Shown here piece after piece: positions 36,970 to 44,828 of a DNA stretch of 64,000 nt. Numbering within the stretch: position 1 is the stretch's first letter; the number at the start of each line of letters is the position of its first letter. Position numbers and translations under genes: made by a program. The DNA is from Corynebacterium deserti GIMN1.010 (GTDB lineage Bacteria > Actinomycetota > Actinomycetes > Mycobacteriales > Mycobacteriaceae): NCBI RefSeq assembly GCF_001277995.1, contig NZ_CP009220.1, positions 1,984,001 through 2,048,000 of the forward strand, given 5' to 3'. The notes below the pieces were generated by a model. It was not told where the DNA came from, ran no database searches, and saw nothing but the letters and a program-made list of their open reading frames with translations.

Positions 36970-37979
36970 GATCGGTCTCCTGAGTTGTTCGTGATTCTTT
37001 CAATTGCTCGCACCTTAACGGGTGCTGATCTCGGATTTTCCTCGATCTCTGCCTCAGACGCAGTTTCTGCGCCGCGGGTCACCTGCTTGAACCGTGGTGC
37101 AGTTCCCGGCAAGTCCACCGGCAGACCCGGAGGGGTCTTCGAGGTCGTCAGGTCAGTGAAGAACTTCTTCACCAACTTGTCTTCATGCGATTGGTAGCTC
37201 ATGAACACCGCTCGCCCACCGACGTTGAGAGCGTCAGTGATCTGCGGAAGAACATTCTTCAAGGATTCGAGCTCATTATTTACTTCCACGCGCAGCGCCT
37301 GGAACGTGCGTTTGGCAGGATGTCCACCCGTGCGACGCGTTGCCGCCGGAATGGTGTTGTACAACAACTCCACCAAACGAGCAGACGTAGTGAATGGCTC
37401 TTTCTCTCGCTCTTTCAGCACCGCCGACGCAATTTTTCCGGCGAAGCGCTCATCGCCATACGTCTTTAAGATGCGGGCAATATCGCCGTGCGAATATGTG
37501 TTGAGGATGTCAGCGGCAGTAATACCCTGAGATGCATCCATGCGCATATCCAACGGGGCATCCGTGCGGTACGCGAATCCGCGTTCAATCTGGTCCAGCT
37601 GCATTGAGGAAACACCCAGATCAAACAATGCGCCAGAAATGCCATGCTCGCGAGCAAGATCTAGAACGTCGCCCTCGCCGGATTCTAAAACATCGCGGAG
37701 CCCGTCGAAACGCGTTTGCACGCCGATGAAGCGCTCCCCGAAAGGTGCGAGCCGAGCCCGGGCGTCGACAAGCGCATTCTCGTCCCTATCCAGGCCGATG
37801 AGTCGCGCCTTTGGAAAGGAGGTGAGGAAGAACTCGGAGTGGCCGCCGGCGCCAAGGGTTGCGTCAACAATGACTGCCTTGTCCCCCATTTCCTCAACGT
37901 GATCTGCGATGAGCGCAGCCATTCGATCACGCATTACGGGAACGTGACCGTGGTTGCCGTCTAGTGAAAAATCATCCAT
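36966..37979 (-). CDS. rsmH: 16S rRNA (cytosine1402-N4)-methyltransferase
   Basis: Formerly MraW. It methylates C1402 of 16S rRNA with S-adenosylmethionine. The 337 residues begin with HVPVMRDRM and contain the SAM motif [36 protein letters not shown] and [12 protein letters not shown], the family order. The stop overlaps the downstream ftsL-like start by 4 bp. Upstream lie 283 bp to mraZ with no ORF, likely a secondary promoter region of the cluster; GGGGGGAA just before the ATG is a good Shine-Dalgarno. Its placement after mraZ is the universal dcw order. Confidence 0.97.
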   Translation of the reverse strand: MDDFSLDGNHGHVPVMRDRMAALIADHVEEMGDKAVIVDATLGAGGHSEFFLTSFPKARLIGLDRDENALVDARARLAPFGERFIGVQTRFDGLRDVLESGEGDVLDLAREHGISGALFDLGVSSMQLDQIERGFAYRTDAPLDMRMDASQGITAADILNTYSHGDIARILKTYGDERFAGKIASAVLKEREKEPFTTSARLVELLYNTIPAATRRTGGHPAKRTFQALRVEVNNELESLKNVLPQITDALNVGGRAVFMSYQSHEDKLVKKFFTDLTTSKTPPGLPVDLPGTAPRFKQVTRGAETASEAEIEENPRSAPVKVRAIERITNNSGDRS

Positions 37980-38262
37980 GTTCGAGTTCCCCCCTTTTTC
38001 CTGCGACGTAGAATTTCATCTGCTTTGTACTTATGTTTGTGGATAAAAAAACTGCGCGATAGTTCTCGACAAAGCCGGTTGCAAAGCGAGTTGCAAAGCT
38101 CTAGCCACTTATCACGCAGTCCGTTTTCCATAAATCACGGAGTGCGTACAGGGCCCCACTCGAAAAGTTTTGATCTGATATCGGGGAAGTACACCAGAGC
38201 AACTTCTCGAGCAGAGTCCATACACGCGCTCCCTGCCTCTTTGTGGCGGATTGTTCGAGTGT

Positions 38263-38694
38263 TTAGAGCAATCCTCCGAGGACATCATCTTCAGCTGCTG
38301 AGAATGCAGCCTCAGTCTCTTCCTGGTACGCAGCCCAGGATTGAGCGTCCCAAATTTCCAGAAAGTCCACCGAACCGATAACGACGCACTCTTTAGTCAG
38401 CCCCGCATATGTGCGATGAGCTGCCGAAAGGGTGATTCGCCCCTGGCCATCTGGCCGTTGTTCATCCGCGCTAGCTGCAAGGTTTCGGATAAACGCACGT
38501 GCCTCAGGGTTCGTCCGAGAAACTGCAGCTGCCTTGCGAGCCCTTGCTGCAAATTCTTCCTTCGGATAAACCGCGAGACTGTGATCTTGGCCTTTTGTCA
38601 CCATCAATCCCCCAGCAAGATCCTCACGGAACTTCGCTGGAAGCGTCAGCCTGCCTTTGTCATCCAGTTTGGGGGTGTAGGTACCAAGGAACAT
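38263..38694 (-). CDS. mraZ: Transcriptional regulator MraZ
   Basis: First gene of the dcw cluster and its autoregulator, an AbrB-fold DNA-binding protein forming large rings. The 143 residues contain two MraZ halves, with [20 protein letters not shown] in the first and [18 protein letters not shown] in the second, the DxxGR signature being clear in both. ATG 38694 is supported by GAGGGG about 8 nt upstream; an in-frame start at 38715 is less likely. A row of three TGGGN boxes at 38806-38830 is its expected operator. The gap to rsmH is 283 bp. Confidence 0.95.
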   Translation of the reverse strand: MFLGTYTPKLDDKGRLTLPAKFREDLAGGLMVTKGQDHSLAVYPKEEFAARARKAAAVSRTNPEARAFIRNLAASADEQRPDGQGRITLSAAHRTYAGLTKECVVIGSVDFLEIWDAQSWAAYQEETEAAFSAAEDDVLGGLL

Positions 38695-38761
38695 CCTTAA
38701 AGTCCCCTCTCCCACAACTTAAATGGCATCAACACAACCGACGGAACAGTTTGTCTCTGAG

Positions 38762-38799
38762 GGTGCATGGTGGCCTCTCATGCAAGACCACCATGCACC
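38762..38799 (-). other. Perfect 12-bp inverted repeat between MraZ operator and mraZ
   Basis: GGTGCATGGTGG (38762-38773) and CCACCATGCACC (38788-38799) are exact complements around a 14-nt loop. No T-run follows. It lies between the TGGGN boxes and the start codon, so it is either a 5' UTR hairpin of the mraZ mRNA or a palindromic protein site. Confidence 0.65.
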
Positions 38800-38805
38800 G
38801 CTACA

Positions 38806-38830
38806 GCCCACAATACCCCACTTTCCCCCA
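38806..38830 (-). promoter_or_regulatory. MraZ operator, three TGGGN boxes
   Basis: On the minus strand TGGGG-gaaag-TGGGG-tattg-TGGGC: three direct boxes each separated by exactly 5 nt (10-bp period), the arrangement bound by MraZ in E. coli. They lie about 110-135 bp upstream of the mraZ ATG. The remainder of 38695-39215 shows no gene. Confidence 0.75.
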
Positions 38831-39276
38831 CCTGAATCAACTGTTGCCCTTATTCTCCCCCGCCTTAACTTAATAGATGCAGGTCATACGATGAAAAACA
38901 AAGTGGGGCTAATTTCGTGTCGCCCCCAATTTTGCGCCACATGAGTCTCAACCAACACTTTAGAGTTACTTCTACCCATCCTTCACGAGGCTCACTTCCT
39001 GCCCATGAATCTCACATTTGCTGGGGAAATGGCAGTATTTCAGTGGCGAACTCTTATATTTGACATTGAAAAGCCAGCTTCCCACGCGGACATTTTGGCG
39101 GTGGGGAAAGTGGGGGCTCCTGGTGGGTGATTGTGGGGAACAGTGTTGGCAGGTATTGGTCGGTGGCTTTGGGGTCATGTTTTGGGCATAACAAAAGCCG
39201 GCCACCCCGTTCGGAGTGAACTGCTCCCCATAATCCGGACTGAGAAATCAGAAACCAGATTGTGGGGAGTTTTCCT

Positions 39277-39759
39277 ATGCATCCACGCAGTAAGCTCAGT
39301 CAGACTCAGCGCGAGCGAGCAGTTGATCTATTTGAGGAAGGCTATGGCTCGCAGGCAGTTGCTAACCGTCTTGGGGTCAAACGTAATCAAATACGTAGGC
39401 TCGAAAAGCGGTTCCGGTTACATGGCAGACTATGCCTCGTGAGCAAACCAACGAGGAAACAGTATTCCTTCGACACAAAGATGGAGATCCTTCGTCGCTA
39501 TAAGGCTGGCGAGTTGAAGTCCGATCTTGCCGAGGAATTTGGCTTATCTTCGCCTGACCTGATTAGTCATTGGATGTGGCAGGTCAATAAGGGCGGTAGT
39601 GATGCATTGCGACCGAAGCCCAAAGGCAGGCCTAAAGGCTCAGCTCGGCCTGCGCCGCTGACTGAGGAAGATAAGTTGCGACGTGAAAATGAGCTGCTCA
39701 AGGCGGAATTAGCGTACCTAAAAAAATTGCGGGACTTGAGGGATCAGCGACGAGGCTGA
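39277..39759 (+). CDS. IS3-family transposase OrfA
   Basis: The DNA-binding subunit of the IS. Residues early in the ORF form an HTH (QRERAVDLFEEGYGSQAVA, then GVKRNQIRRLEKRF), followed by a second one (YKAGELKSDLAEEFGLSS) and a leucine-zipper region ENELLKAELAYLKKL, as in IS150-type OrfA. The exact start is unsure: an ATG at 39262 and an AGT/AAG-rich start zone follow within a few codons, so the 5' coordinate is approximate. Near the 3' end AAAAAAA (39720-39726) in codon phase A-AAA-AAA is a classic -1 slippery site; ribosomes shifting there make the OrfAB transposase, while the rest stop at 39759. Confidence 0.85.
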   Translation: MHPRSKLSQTQRERAVDLFEEGYGSQAVANRLGVKRNQIRRLEKRFRLHGRLCLVSKPTRKQYSFDTKMEILRRYKAGELKSDLAEEFGLSSPDLISHWMWQVNKGGSDALRPKPKGRPKGSARPAPLTEEDKLRRENELLKAELAYLKKLRDLRDQRRG

Positions 39760-40619
39760 AAGTCGAAGCCATCATCACCCTTAAGTGCGACCACCGCCTT
39801 GATGACTTGATTGCCGTATCTGGCCTGGCTAGGTCAACCTTCTTTGATCATCAGCGTCGTCTTGGCGAGCCAGACAAGTATGCCGATCTTAAGGTGCACA
39901 TTACGGAGATCTTTAACGACTCTAACGCCACGTTTGGGTATCGCCGTGTGTGGCGTGCTTTGCGCAATGACAACGAGATCGTCAATACGAAGTTGGTTCG
40001 TAAGCTCATGCGGCAGCTGGGATTGGTATCGAAGGTCAGGCGTAAGAAGTACAGCTCCTACCGTGGTACTGTCAGTCACATTGCTGAAAACGTGCTTGAC
40101 CGCCGTTTCACTCAAGACGCACCGAATAAAGCGTGGGTTAGTGACGTCACGGAGTTCCGAGTGGCCGGCACCAAGGTGTATTTGTCTGCGATCATGGATC
40201 TGTTCGACCGAACCATCTTGGCGCATACCCTGTCTCCGTCACCGAATACCAATTTCACATCAAGTTCGTTGGCTGATGCCATTGCCATGTTTAGTCCGGG
40301 TCAAGGACTCATTGTGCACACTGACCAAGGCTTCCAGTACCAGCACGCAAGCTGGCGCAACGTGATTTCAAGCGTTGGTGGTGTTCAGTCGATGTCACGA
40401 AAAGGCAATTGCTACGACAACGCGGTGATGGAGAATTTCTTCGGTCACCTGAAATCAGAGATGTACCACGGTGTTCACTTCAACAGTGCCGATGAGCTTT
40501 GCCAAGCTATCGATGATTACATCCTGTGGTACAACACGACCCGACTTCAAGAACGATTCAAGGGTCTGGCCCCAATGCAATATCGGAACCAGACCCTTGC
40601 AAAAACCCTAACCGTTTAG
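39726..40619 (+). CDS. IS3-family transposase OrfB (DDE integrase domain)
   Basis: The catalytic half, open without a stop from the slippery site at 39720-39726 to TAG at 40617-40619. It has the IS3 HTH_21 region (LIAVSGLARSTFFDH), then the rve/DDE core: first Asp in WVSDVTEF, second in LIVHTDQGFQYQ and Glu in NCYDNAVMENFFGHLKSE. The C-terminus LQERFKGLAPMQYR is typical. A TTG at 39807 could be an internal start giving free OrfB (270 residues), but the fusion by frameshift is the usual active form. No disabling mutation is seen. Confidence 0.93.
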   Translation: MAGLEGSATRLKVEAIITLKCDHRLDDLIAVSGLARSTFFDHQRRLGEPDKYADLKVHITEIFNDSNATFGYRRVWRALRNDNEIVNTKLVRKLMRQLGLVSKVRRKKYSSYRGTVSHIAENVLDRRFTQDAPNKAWVSDVTEFRVAGTKVYLSAIMDLFDRTILAHTLSPSPNTNFTSSSLADAIAMFSPGQGLIVHTDQGFQYQHASWRNVISSVGGVQSMSRKGNCYDNAVMENFFGHLKSEMYHGVHFNSADELCQAIDDYILWYNTTRLQERFKGLAPMQYRNQTLAKTLTV

Positions 40620-40723
40620 AATTAACCCAGTCCGGAAAACGGGGAGCAGTTCACCCCGTAGTAGCCGGCCCGTTTTAGTTTTCTCCCGTCATCCGATTAG
40701 CTCGGAATGATCAGGAGAGTGAT

Positions 40724-41146
40724 TTACTTGTTGCCCTCAAATCGACGGCGGAAGTTTTCTTCCATCTTATCTCCAAGTGAGGAATTTCCTGGAGCTTGAT
40801 TCTTTGCCTTTGAGGTGCGGGATGAAAAGGATAGTTTGTTGGATCCGCCCCCGCGCAGCATCCATACCCCAGACCCGAACATGACGAGGAATCCAACGAT
40901 TCCAAGCGCAACGAACCACAATGTTTGCTGGCTAAGTGCGACGCCGGCCACAAGAAGGACAAGTCCTAAGACAAAGAGTGCAATTCCCCGGAGGGTGAGT
41001 CCACCGCCTGCCAGGCTACTGTCACTTGAAACCGCTTTTCCAAATTTCGGATCATCAGCCATGAGCGCTTGCTCAATTTCGCGCAGTGCCCGTTGCTCCT
41101 GCTCTGAAAGCGACACGATGTCCTCCCGGTGGTTTTGTAGAGACAT
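40724..41146 (-). CDS. DUF3040 membrane protein
   Basis: A 140-residue actinobacterial protein of unknown function placed next to the dcw cluster in corynebacteria and mycobacteria. The N-terminus LSEQEQRALREIEQALMADDPKF is the DUF3040 hallmark. Two adjacent transmembrane helices follow (GIALFVLGLVLLVAGVAL and TLWFVALGIVGFLVMFGSG), then a basic C-terminal tail. It lies upstream of the IS on the minus strand, so its terminator region is where the IS landed. The upstream 275 bp (41147-41421) hold no gene. Confidence 0.88.
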   Translation of the reverse strand: MSLQNHREDIVSLSEQEQRALREIEQALMADDPKFGKAVSSDSSLAGGGLTLRGIALFVLGLVLLVAGVALSQQTLWFVALGIVGFLVMFGSGVWMLRGGGSNKLSFSSRTSKAKNQAPGNSSLGDKMEENFRRRFEGNK

Positions 41147-41421
41147 TTTTTCTTCTATGCCTTGTTAACGCCCAGAATATCCGGATTGTTCCCCGTAACG
41201 CCAATATGTGGGAAATTGTGGGTACTCCCCCACGTGCCACGAAGACCGTAGAGTGACACAGCCAACAGCACTGCAACCGCCAGCTGAGACAATCTTAAGT
41301 TTTTCCTTCACCGAACAGGGCTTTCCCTCAATCCCGCCTCGGATCCACCTTTACACCCAGCTACCCCCGCAAGGCAGGGACGAAAATACTTAAGCAAGAT
41401 CACATCCCGAAAAAGGTTCCT

Positions 41422-41847
41422 TTAGGCAGCGTCGCGCAAGAATCCGAATCCAAACTCTGCTTCTTCCAGGAAAAGCGATACCCGCGCCATAAAGTTGTCC
41501 AGCTCAGCTGGACTCAGGCTAATTTCCAAGCCACTGTTAGCGCGGGAGCGGATTGTAGAGAAGGCAGAAAGCTCTTCTGCCCACATGGCAGCTTCATCTC
41601 CTACGAGACGCAGCTGATCCCAGGCGCTTTTCGGCTTACGCTTCCGGGAAGCCACAGCACTTCCCGCGATTATGGCTCCGGCGGCTCGCAGTGCAGATTG
41701 GTAGGACATCTCAAGAGCAAGCAAGAGATCCCCTTCTCCTCGGTAGGTGTGTGCTTGTTCAATCAAGATCTGAGCTTTAGAGAGAAACTGCTCCCTTTTT
41801 CCACCTGATCGACCAAACCTGGTTGTTGCAGATACGATCTCACCCAT
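41422..41847 (-). CDS. SAV_6107-family HEPN domain protein
   Basis: A 141-residue all-helical protein resembling the SAV_6107 HEPN family of Actinobacteria. Around residues 25-60 the sequence KAQILIEQAHTYRGEGDLLLALEMSYQSALRAAGAII forms a helical pair; the C-terminal half has FSTIRSRANSG followed by acidic helices. The typical HEPN RNase motif RxxxxH is not obvious, so nuclease activity is doubtful. It lies divergent from the GNAT gene (204 bp between starts). Function unknown. Confidence 0.7.
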   Translation of the reverse strand: MGEIVSATTRFGRSGGKREQFLSKAQILIEQAHTYRGEGDLLLALEMSYQSALRAAGAIIAGSAVASRKRKPKSAWDQLRLVGDEAAMWAEELSAFSTIRSRANSGLEISLSPAELDNFMARVSLFLEEAEFGFGFLRDAA

Positions 41848-42050
41848 TTTCCTTACACTCCCTTCAATCCTGCACTGTTATAGCGAAGCGGTTGCTTTTC
41901 GTTCTGCCCCACATATTAAGAAGAGAGTGCGACACACTAACGCAAAATTTGAACAAACGTTCGAATAAAAGTTTGGCTCCTAGCTCAAATCATCTTTCTT
42001 TTCACCTTTTCTTTACGGTTTGCCCAACACACTGGCGATGTTCTGGTTTG

Positions 42051-42623
42051 ATGGGGGACGTGTCACCAACGATTCGTAGACTGAGCATCCCCGAGTTCAC
42101 CATCAACACCCCGGTTTTAGTCGACATCTATATCGAAGCTATGGAGTATGACAAAGCCATTAGGGACACTCGGGTGGAAGTCTGGCGAAGGAATTCTCAA
42201 AACCCCGGATTCACTGCAGTAGCAGCATTGATGGATGACCAGGTTGTGGGCATTGCATACGGCTTCAACGGCAGCCCCAATCATTGGTGGCAGCACCAGC
42301 TTCGACGTGGCCTTCGCCAGCAAGGTGGACCAACTGAAGAAGAGATTCAACTTATCCAGAACTATTTTGAGGTTGCAGAAGTTCATGTCCAGCCGGGATT
42401 CCAGGGACATGGCATCGGCCGCAAAATGATGCACGAGTTGCTCAAAGACAATGCGAGTGGACATGCTATCTTGTCCACTCCAGAAGTAGACGGAGAGGCC
42501 AACCCCGCGTTTAGCCTCTACCGTTCATTGGGATTCACAGATTTTCTCCGCCACTTCAAGTTTGACGGAGATCAGCGAGATTTTGCAGTATTAATTACTC
42601 CCCTACCCCTTGGGGAGCGTTAG
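42051..42623 (+). CDS. GNAT-family N-acetyltransferase
   Basis: A 190-residue protein with the GNAT fold, transferring an acetyl group from acetyl-CoA to an unknown amine. The core is recognisable: AALMDDQVVGIAYGF (beta 2-3), EVAEVHVQPGFQGHGIGRKM, which is motif A with the Q/RxxGxG/A acetyl-CoA loop, and SLYRSLGFTDF near the C-terminus. I start at ATG 42051, where homologous sequence (PTIRRLSIPEF) begins; the open frame extends upstream to 41823 without likeness to any protein. It is convergent with metF, 10 bp apart. Substrate unknown. Confidence 0.82.
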   Translation: MGDVSPTIRRLSIPEFTINTPVLVDIYIEAMEYDKAIRDTRVEVWRRNSQNPGFTAVAALMDDQVVGIAYGFNGSPNHWWQHQLRRGLRQQGGPTEEEIQLIQNYFEVAEVHVQPGFQGHGIGRKMMHELLKDNASGHAILSTPEVDGEANPAFSLYRSLGFTDFLRHFKFDGDQRDFAVLITPLPLGER

Positions 42624-42633
42624 TACCGAGGAA

Positions 42634-43614
42634 CTAACGCACTGCGTCATGACCAAGCTCTGCGCCCCACGCAGGAGCCATTCCTAGGTTATACAGGACT
42701 TCCTGAGTCGCGCGGGTGAAGTTAAGCGTCATAAAGTGCAGGTCTGATACACCTTCGGCGATGAGACGCTCGGCCATCTGGGTGGAGAACTCGATGCCCA
42801 CTTTCCTGATCTCATCTTTGTTAGCTTCCTCATCGCCGTTAGCAGCGCGGATGAGGTCAGCTTCCAACTTTGCTGGCAGTTGAGAGCCTGAAAGGGCCAT
42901 TTGGCGTTGTGCCGCCTGCAGGCTGGTGATTGGCATGATGCCCGGAATAATCGGTTTTGCACCGTGGATAGGGTCGGCGGCGATGAGGCGATCACGGAGT
43001 CGAAGGAAGTGATCGACATCGAAGAACATCTGTGTAATGGAGTATTCAGCGCCAGCGCGCAGCTTTGCGATGGTGTACTTGGTGTCCTCTTCCAGTGACT
43101 TCGCACGGAAGTGCCCCTCAGGGAAAGACGCAATACCGATATCAAAGGCAGCAAATTCTGGGGTTTCGTTGATCATGTCGATCAGCTCTGAGGTGTAGTT
43201 AAGTCCACCTTCGGTGCCAATCCAATCACCCAGGGGGTCTCCTGGTGGGTCGCCACGCAGCGCCAACAGGTTGGTTACGCCATTTTCAAGGTAGTTCTGC
43301 AAAATGCCCCGCATTTCCTCGCGGGTGTGCTCGATCAGCGTGAGGTGGACGAGTGTGGTCAGAGGCTGTTGTGCCAGACGACGTGCAATGCGCGAGGTGC
43401 GTTCCCGAGTCGAGCCGCCAGCACCATATGTAATGGAGACAAATGATGCGCCAAGGTCATGGAAAACTTCAGCTGCCCGGTAGAGACGCTCTTCAGCAGC
43501 ATCATCGCGGGGTGGCATAAACTCGACTGAAAACGGAACTCGGCCTGGGGAGGCACGCTTTAAAACGTCGCTAATTGCCCATTGTGAGGAACCCGGGATG
43601 TTAGTTGAAGACAT
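42634..43614 (-). CDS. metF: 5,10-methylenetetrahydrofolate reductase
   Basis: An FAD enzyme that reduces 5,10-methylene-THF to 5-methyl-THF, supplying the methyl group for methionine. The 326 residues carry FSVEFMPPRDD, FVSITYGAGGSTRERT, LLALRGDPPGD, the Gly/Asp folate/FAD region and QMFFDVDHFLRL, all in MetF order. ATG 43614 is chosen since TAAGAT lies 8 nt upstream as a -10 box (43623-43628), indicating a leaderless mRNA. The gene is divergent from the prenyl diphosphate synthase, about 65 bp between starts. No McbR-type operator was identified. Confidence 0.95.
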   Translation of the reverse strand: MSSTNIPGSSQWAISDVLKRASPGRVPFSVEFMPPRDDAAEERLYRAAEVFHDLGASFVSITYGAGGSTRERTSRIARRLAQQPLTTLVHLTLIEHTREEMRGILQNYLENGVTNLLALRGDPPGDPLGDWIGTEGGLNYTSELIDMINETPEFAAFDIGIASFPEGHFRAKSLEEDTKYTIAKLRAGAEYSITQMFFDVDHFLRLRDRLIAADPIHGAKPIIPGIMPITSLQAAQRQMALSGSQLPAKLEADLIRAANGDEEANKDEIRKVGIEFSTQMAERLIAEGVSDLHFMTLNFTRATQEVLYNLGMAPAWGAELGHDAVR

Positions 43615-43622
43615 GCCTGGGT

Positions 43623-43628
43623 ATCTTA
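43623..43628 (-). promoter_or_regulatory. -10 box of metF, leaderless arrangement
   Basis: The minus strand reads TAAGAT, followed by 8 nt and then the metF ATG at 43614. With a transcription start 6-8 nt past the -10, the mRNA would begin at or next to the start codon. Confidence 0.6.
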
Positions 43629-43679
43629 GTGTGATGACAGCGTTTTGTTGGGCGCTTCCCTGACATTTATTCACACCCG

Positions 43680-44825
43680 ATGATTCGCGTACGTTCCCAC
43701 TATCTGAACTTTAAGGACGCCTCCTTGAGCACTTTCGATGCCCACGACCTTGACCTGGACAAGATTCCTGACGTCGTCCGTGACCGTCTCGTCGCGTTCT
43801 TGGATGCCAAGTCTTCCACCATTGCAGAGATCGGCGAGCCCGTCACCGATGCTGTGTCGCATCTGCGTTCCTTTGTGCTTAACGGCGGAAAGCGCATTCG
43901 TCCGCTCTATGTGTGGGCAGGTTTCTTGGCGGCCCAGGGCGAATCTACATCCGAGGAAAAGGTTGAGGCTGTCCTTGATGCGGCGGCCAGCTTGGAATTC
44001 ATCCAGGCCTGTGCCTTGATTCATGATGACATCATCGATTCTTCCGATACCCGGCGCGGCGCTCCCACCGTCCATCGCGCAGTCGAGGCCGATCACCGTG
44101 ATCGTAGGTTTGAGGGCGATCCTAAGCACTTTGGCGTGTCCGTCTCCATCCTTGCTGGCGATATGGCGTTGGTGTGGGCTGAGGATATGCTCCAGGATTC
44201 CGGCCTCACCGCTGAGGCATTAGCACGCACTCGCAATGCATGGCGTGGCATGCGCACAGAAGTTATCGGTGGCCAGCTCCTCGATATTTACCTCGAATCA
44301 CACGCCAACGAATCCGTCGAACTTGCCGATTCCGTTAACCGCTTCAAAACAGCCGCCTACACCATTGAGCGCCCCTTGCACCTCGGCGCCGCCATCGGAG
44401 GCGGCTCGAAAGAGCTTATCGACGCGCTCCGCCGCTACGGCCATGATATTGGAATTGCTTTCCAACTCCGCGATGACCTGCTCGGGGTCTTTGGCGATCC
44501 CGCCATCACCGGTAAGCCAGCAGGCGACGATATCCGCGAAGGTAAACGAACCGTCCTTCTCGCCCTTGCTCTACAACGCGCGGATGAAACAAACCCGGAG
44601 GCAGCCGCTGCAATTCGAGCAGGCATCGGAAAGGTGACCACCCCCGAGGACATTGCCACTATCGCGCAACTTATCCGGGACACTGGTGCAGAAGAGGAAG
44701 TGGAAAGGCGCATTTCTGAGCTCACAGCCTCTGGTCTTTCCTACCTTGACCGTGTGGAACTTCCTGAAGAGATTCGTGCTCAACTGCGCGCGCTGGCCAT
44801 TCGCTCTACAGAACGACGGATGTAA
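43680..44825 (+). CDS. idsA: Polyprenyl (geranylgeranyl) diphosphate synthase
   Basis: Condenses isopentenyl diphosphate with allylic diphosphates. In C. glutamicum the gene at this locus, idsA, is known as the major GGPP synthase for carotenoids. The 381-residue protein has NGGKRIRPL, the first Asp-rich motif LIHDDIIDSSDTRRG and the second, QLRDDLLGVFGD, both intact for magnesium-dependent catalysis. Start uncertain: ATG 43680 is used, while TTG 43725 has AAGGA at good spacing upstream (366 residues). It is 3 bp from mptA, so the two form an operon; prenyl lipid for the mannosyl carrier and the transferase using it would be co-made. Confidence 0.93.
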   Translation: MIRVRSHYLNFKDASLSTFDAHDLDLDKIPDVVRDRLVAFLDAKSSTIAEIGEPVTDAVSHLRSFVLNGGKRIRPLYVWAGFLAAQGESTSEEKVEAVLDAAASLEFIQACALIHDDIIDSSDTRRGAPTVHRAVEADHRDRRFEGDPKHFGVSVSILAGDMALVWAEDMLQDSGLTAEALARTRNAWRGMRTEVIGGQLLDIYLESHANESVELADSVNRFKTAAYTIERPLHLGAAIGGGSKELIDALRRYGHDIGIAFQLRDDLLGVFGDPAITGKPAGDDIREGKRTVLLALALQRADETNPEAAAAIRAGIGKVTTPEDIATIAQLIRDTGAEEEVERRISELTASGLSYLDRVELPEEIRAQLRALAIRSTERRM

Positions 44826-44828
44826 CCA

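Larger units (their letters stand above)
39216..40653 (+). mobile_element. Complete IS3-family insertion sequence (IS150-like)
   Basis: The ends carry inverted repeats: TGAACTGCTCCCC at 39217-39229 and its complement at 40641-40653, continuing with TCCGGACT 4 nt further in on both sides. Inside are orfA and orfB in overlapping -1 phase joined by an A7 slippery run. No target-site duplication is visible at the apparent ends (GAG left, CCC right). Flanks read AAAAGCCGGCC on the left and GCCGGCCCGTTTT on the right, as if the element sits in a terminator loop. All three DDE residues are intact, so it may be active. Confidence 0.9.

Noticed and set aside
43615..43680. McbR operator in the metF promoter
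   Set aside because: The methionine regulator McbR is expected in this genus, but no clear TAGAC-N6-GTCTA site can be read here.
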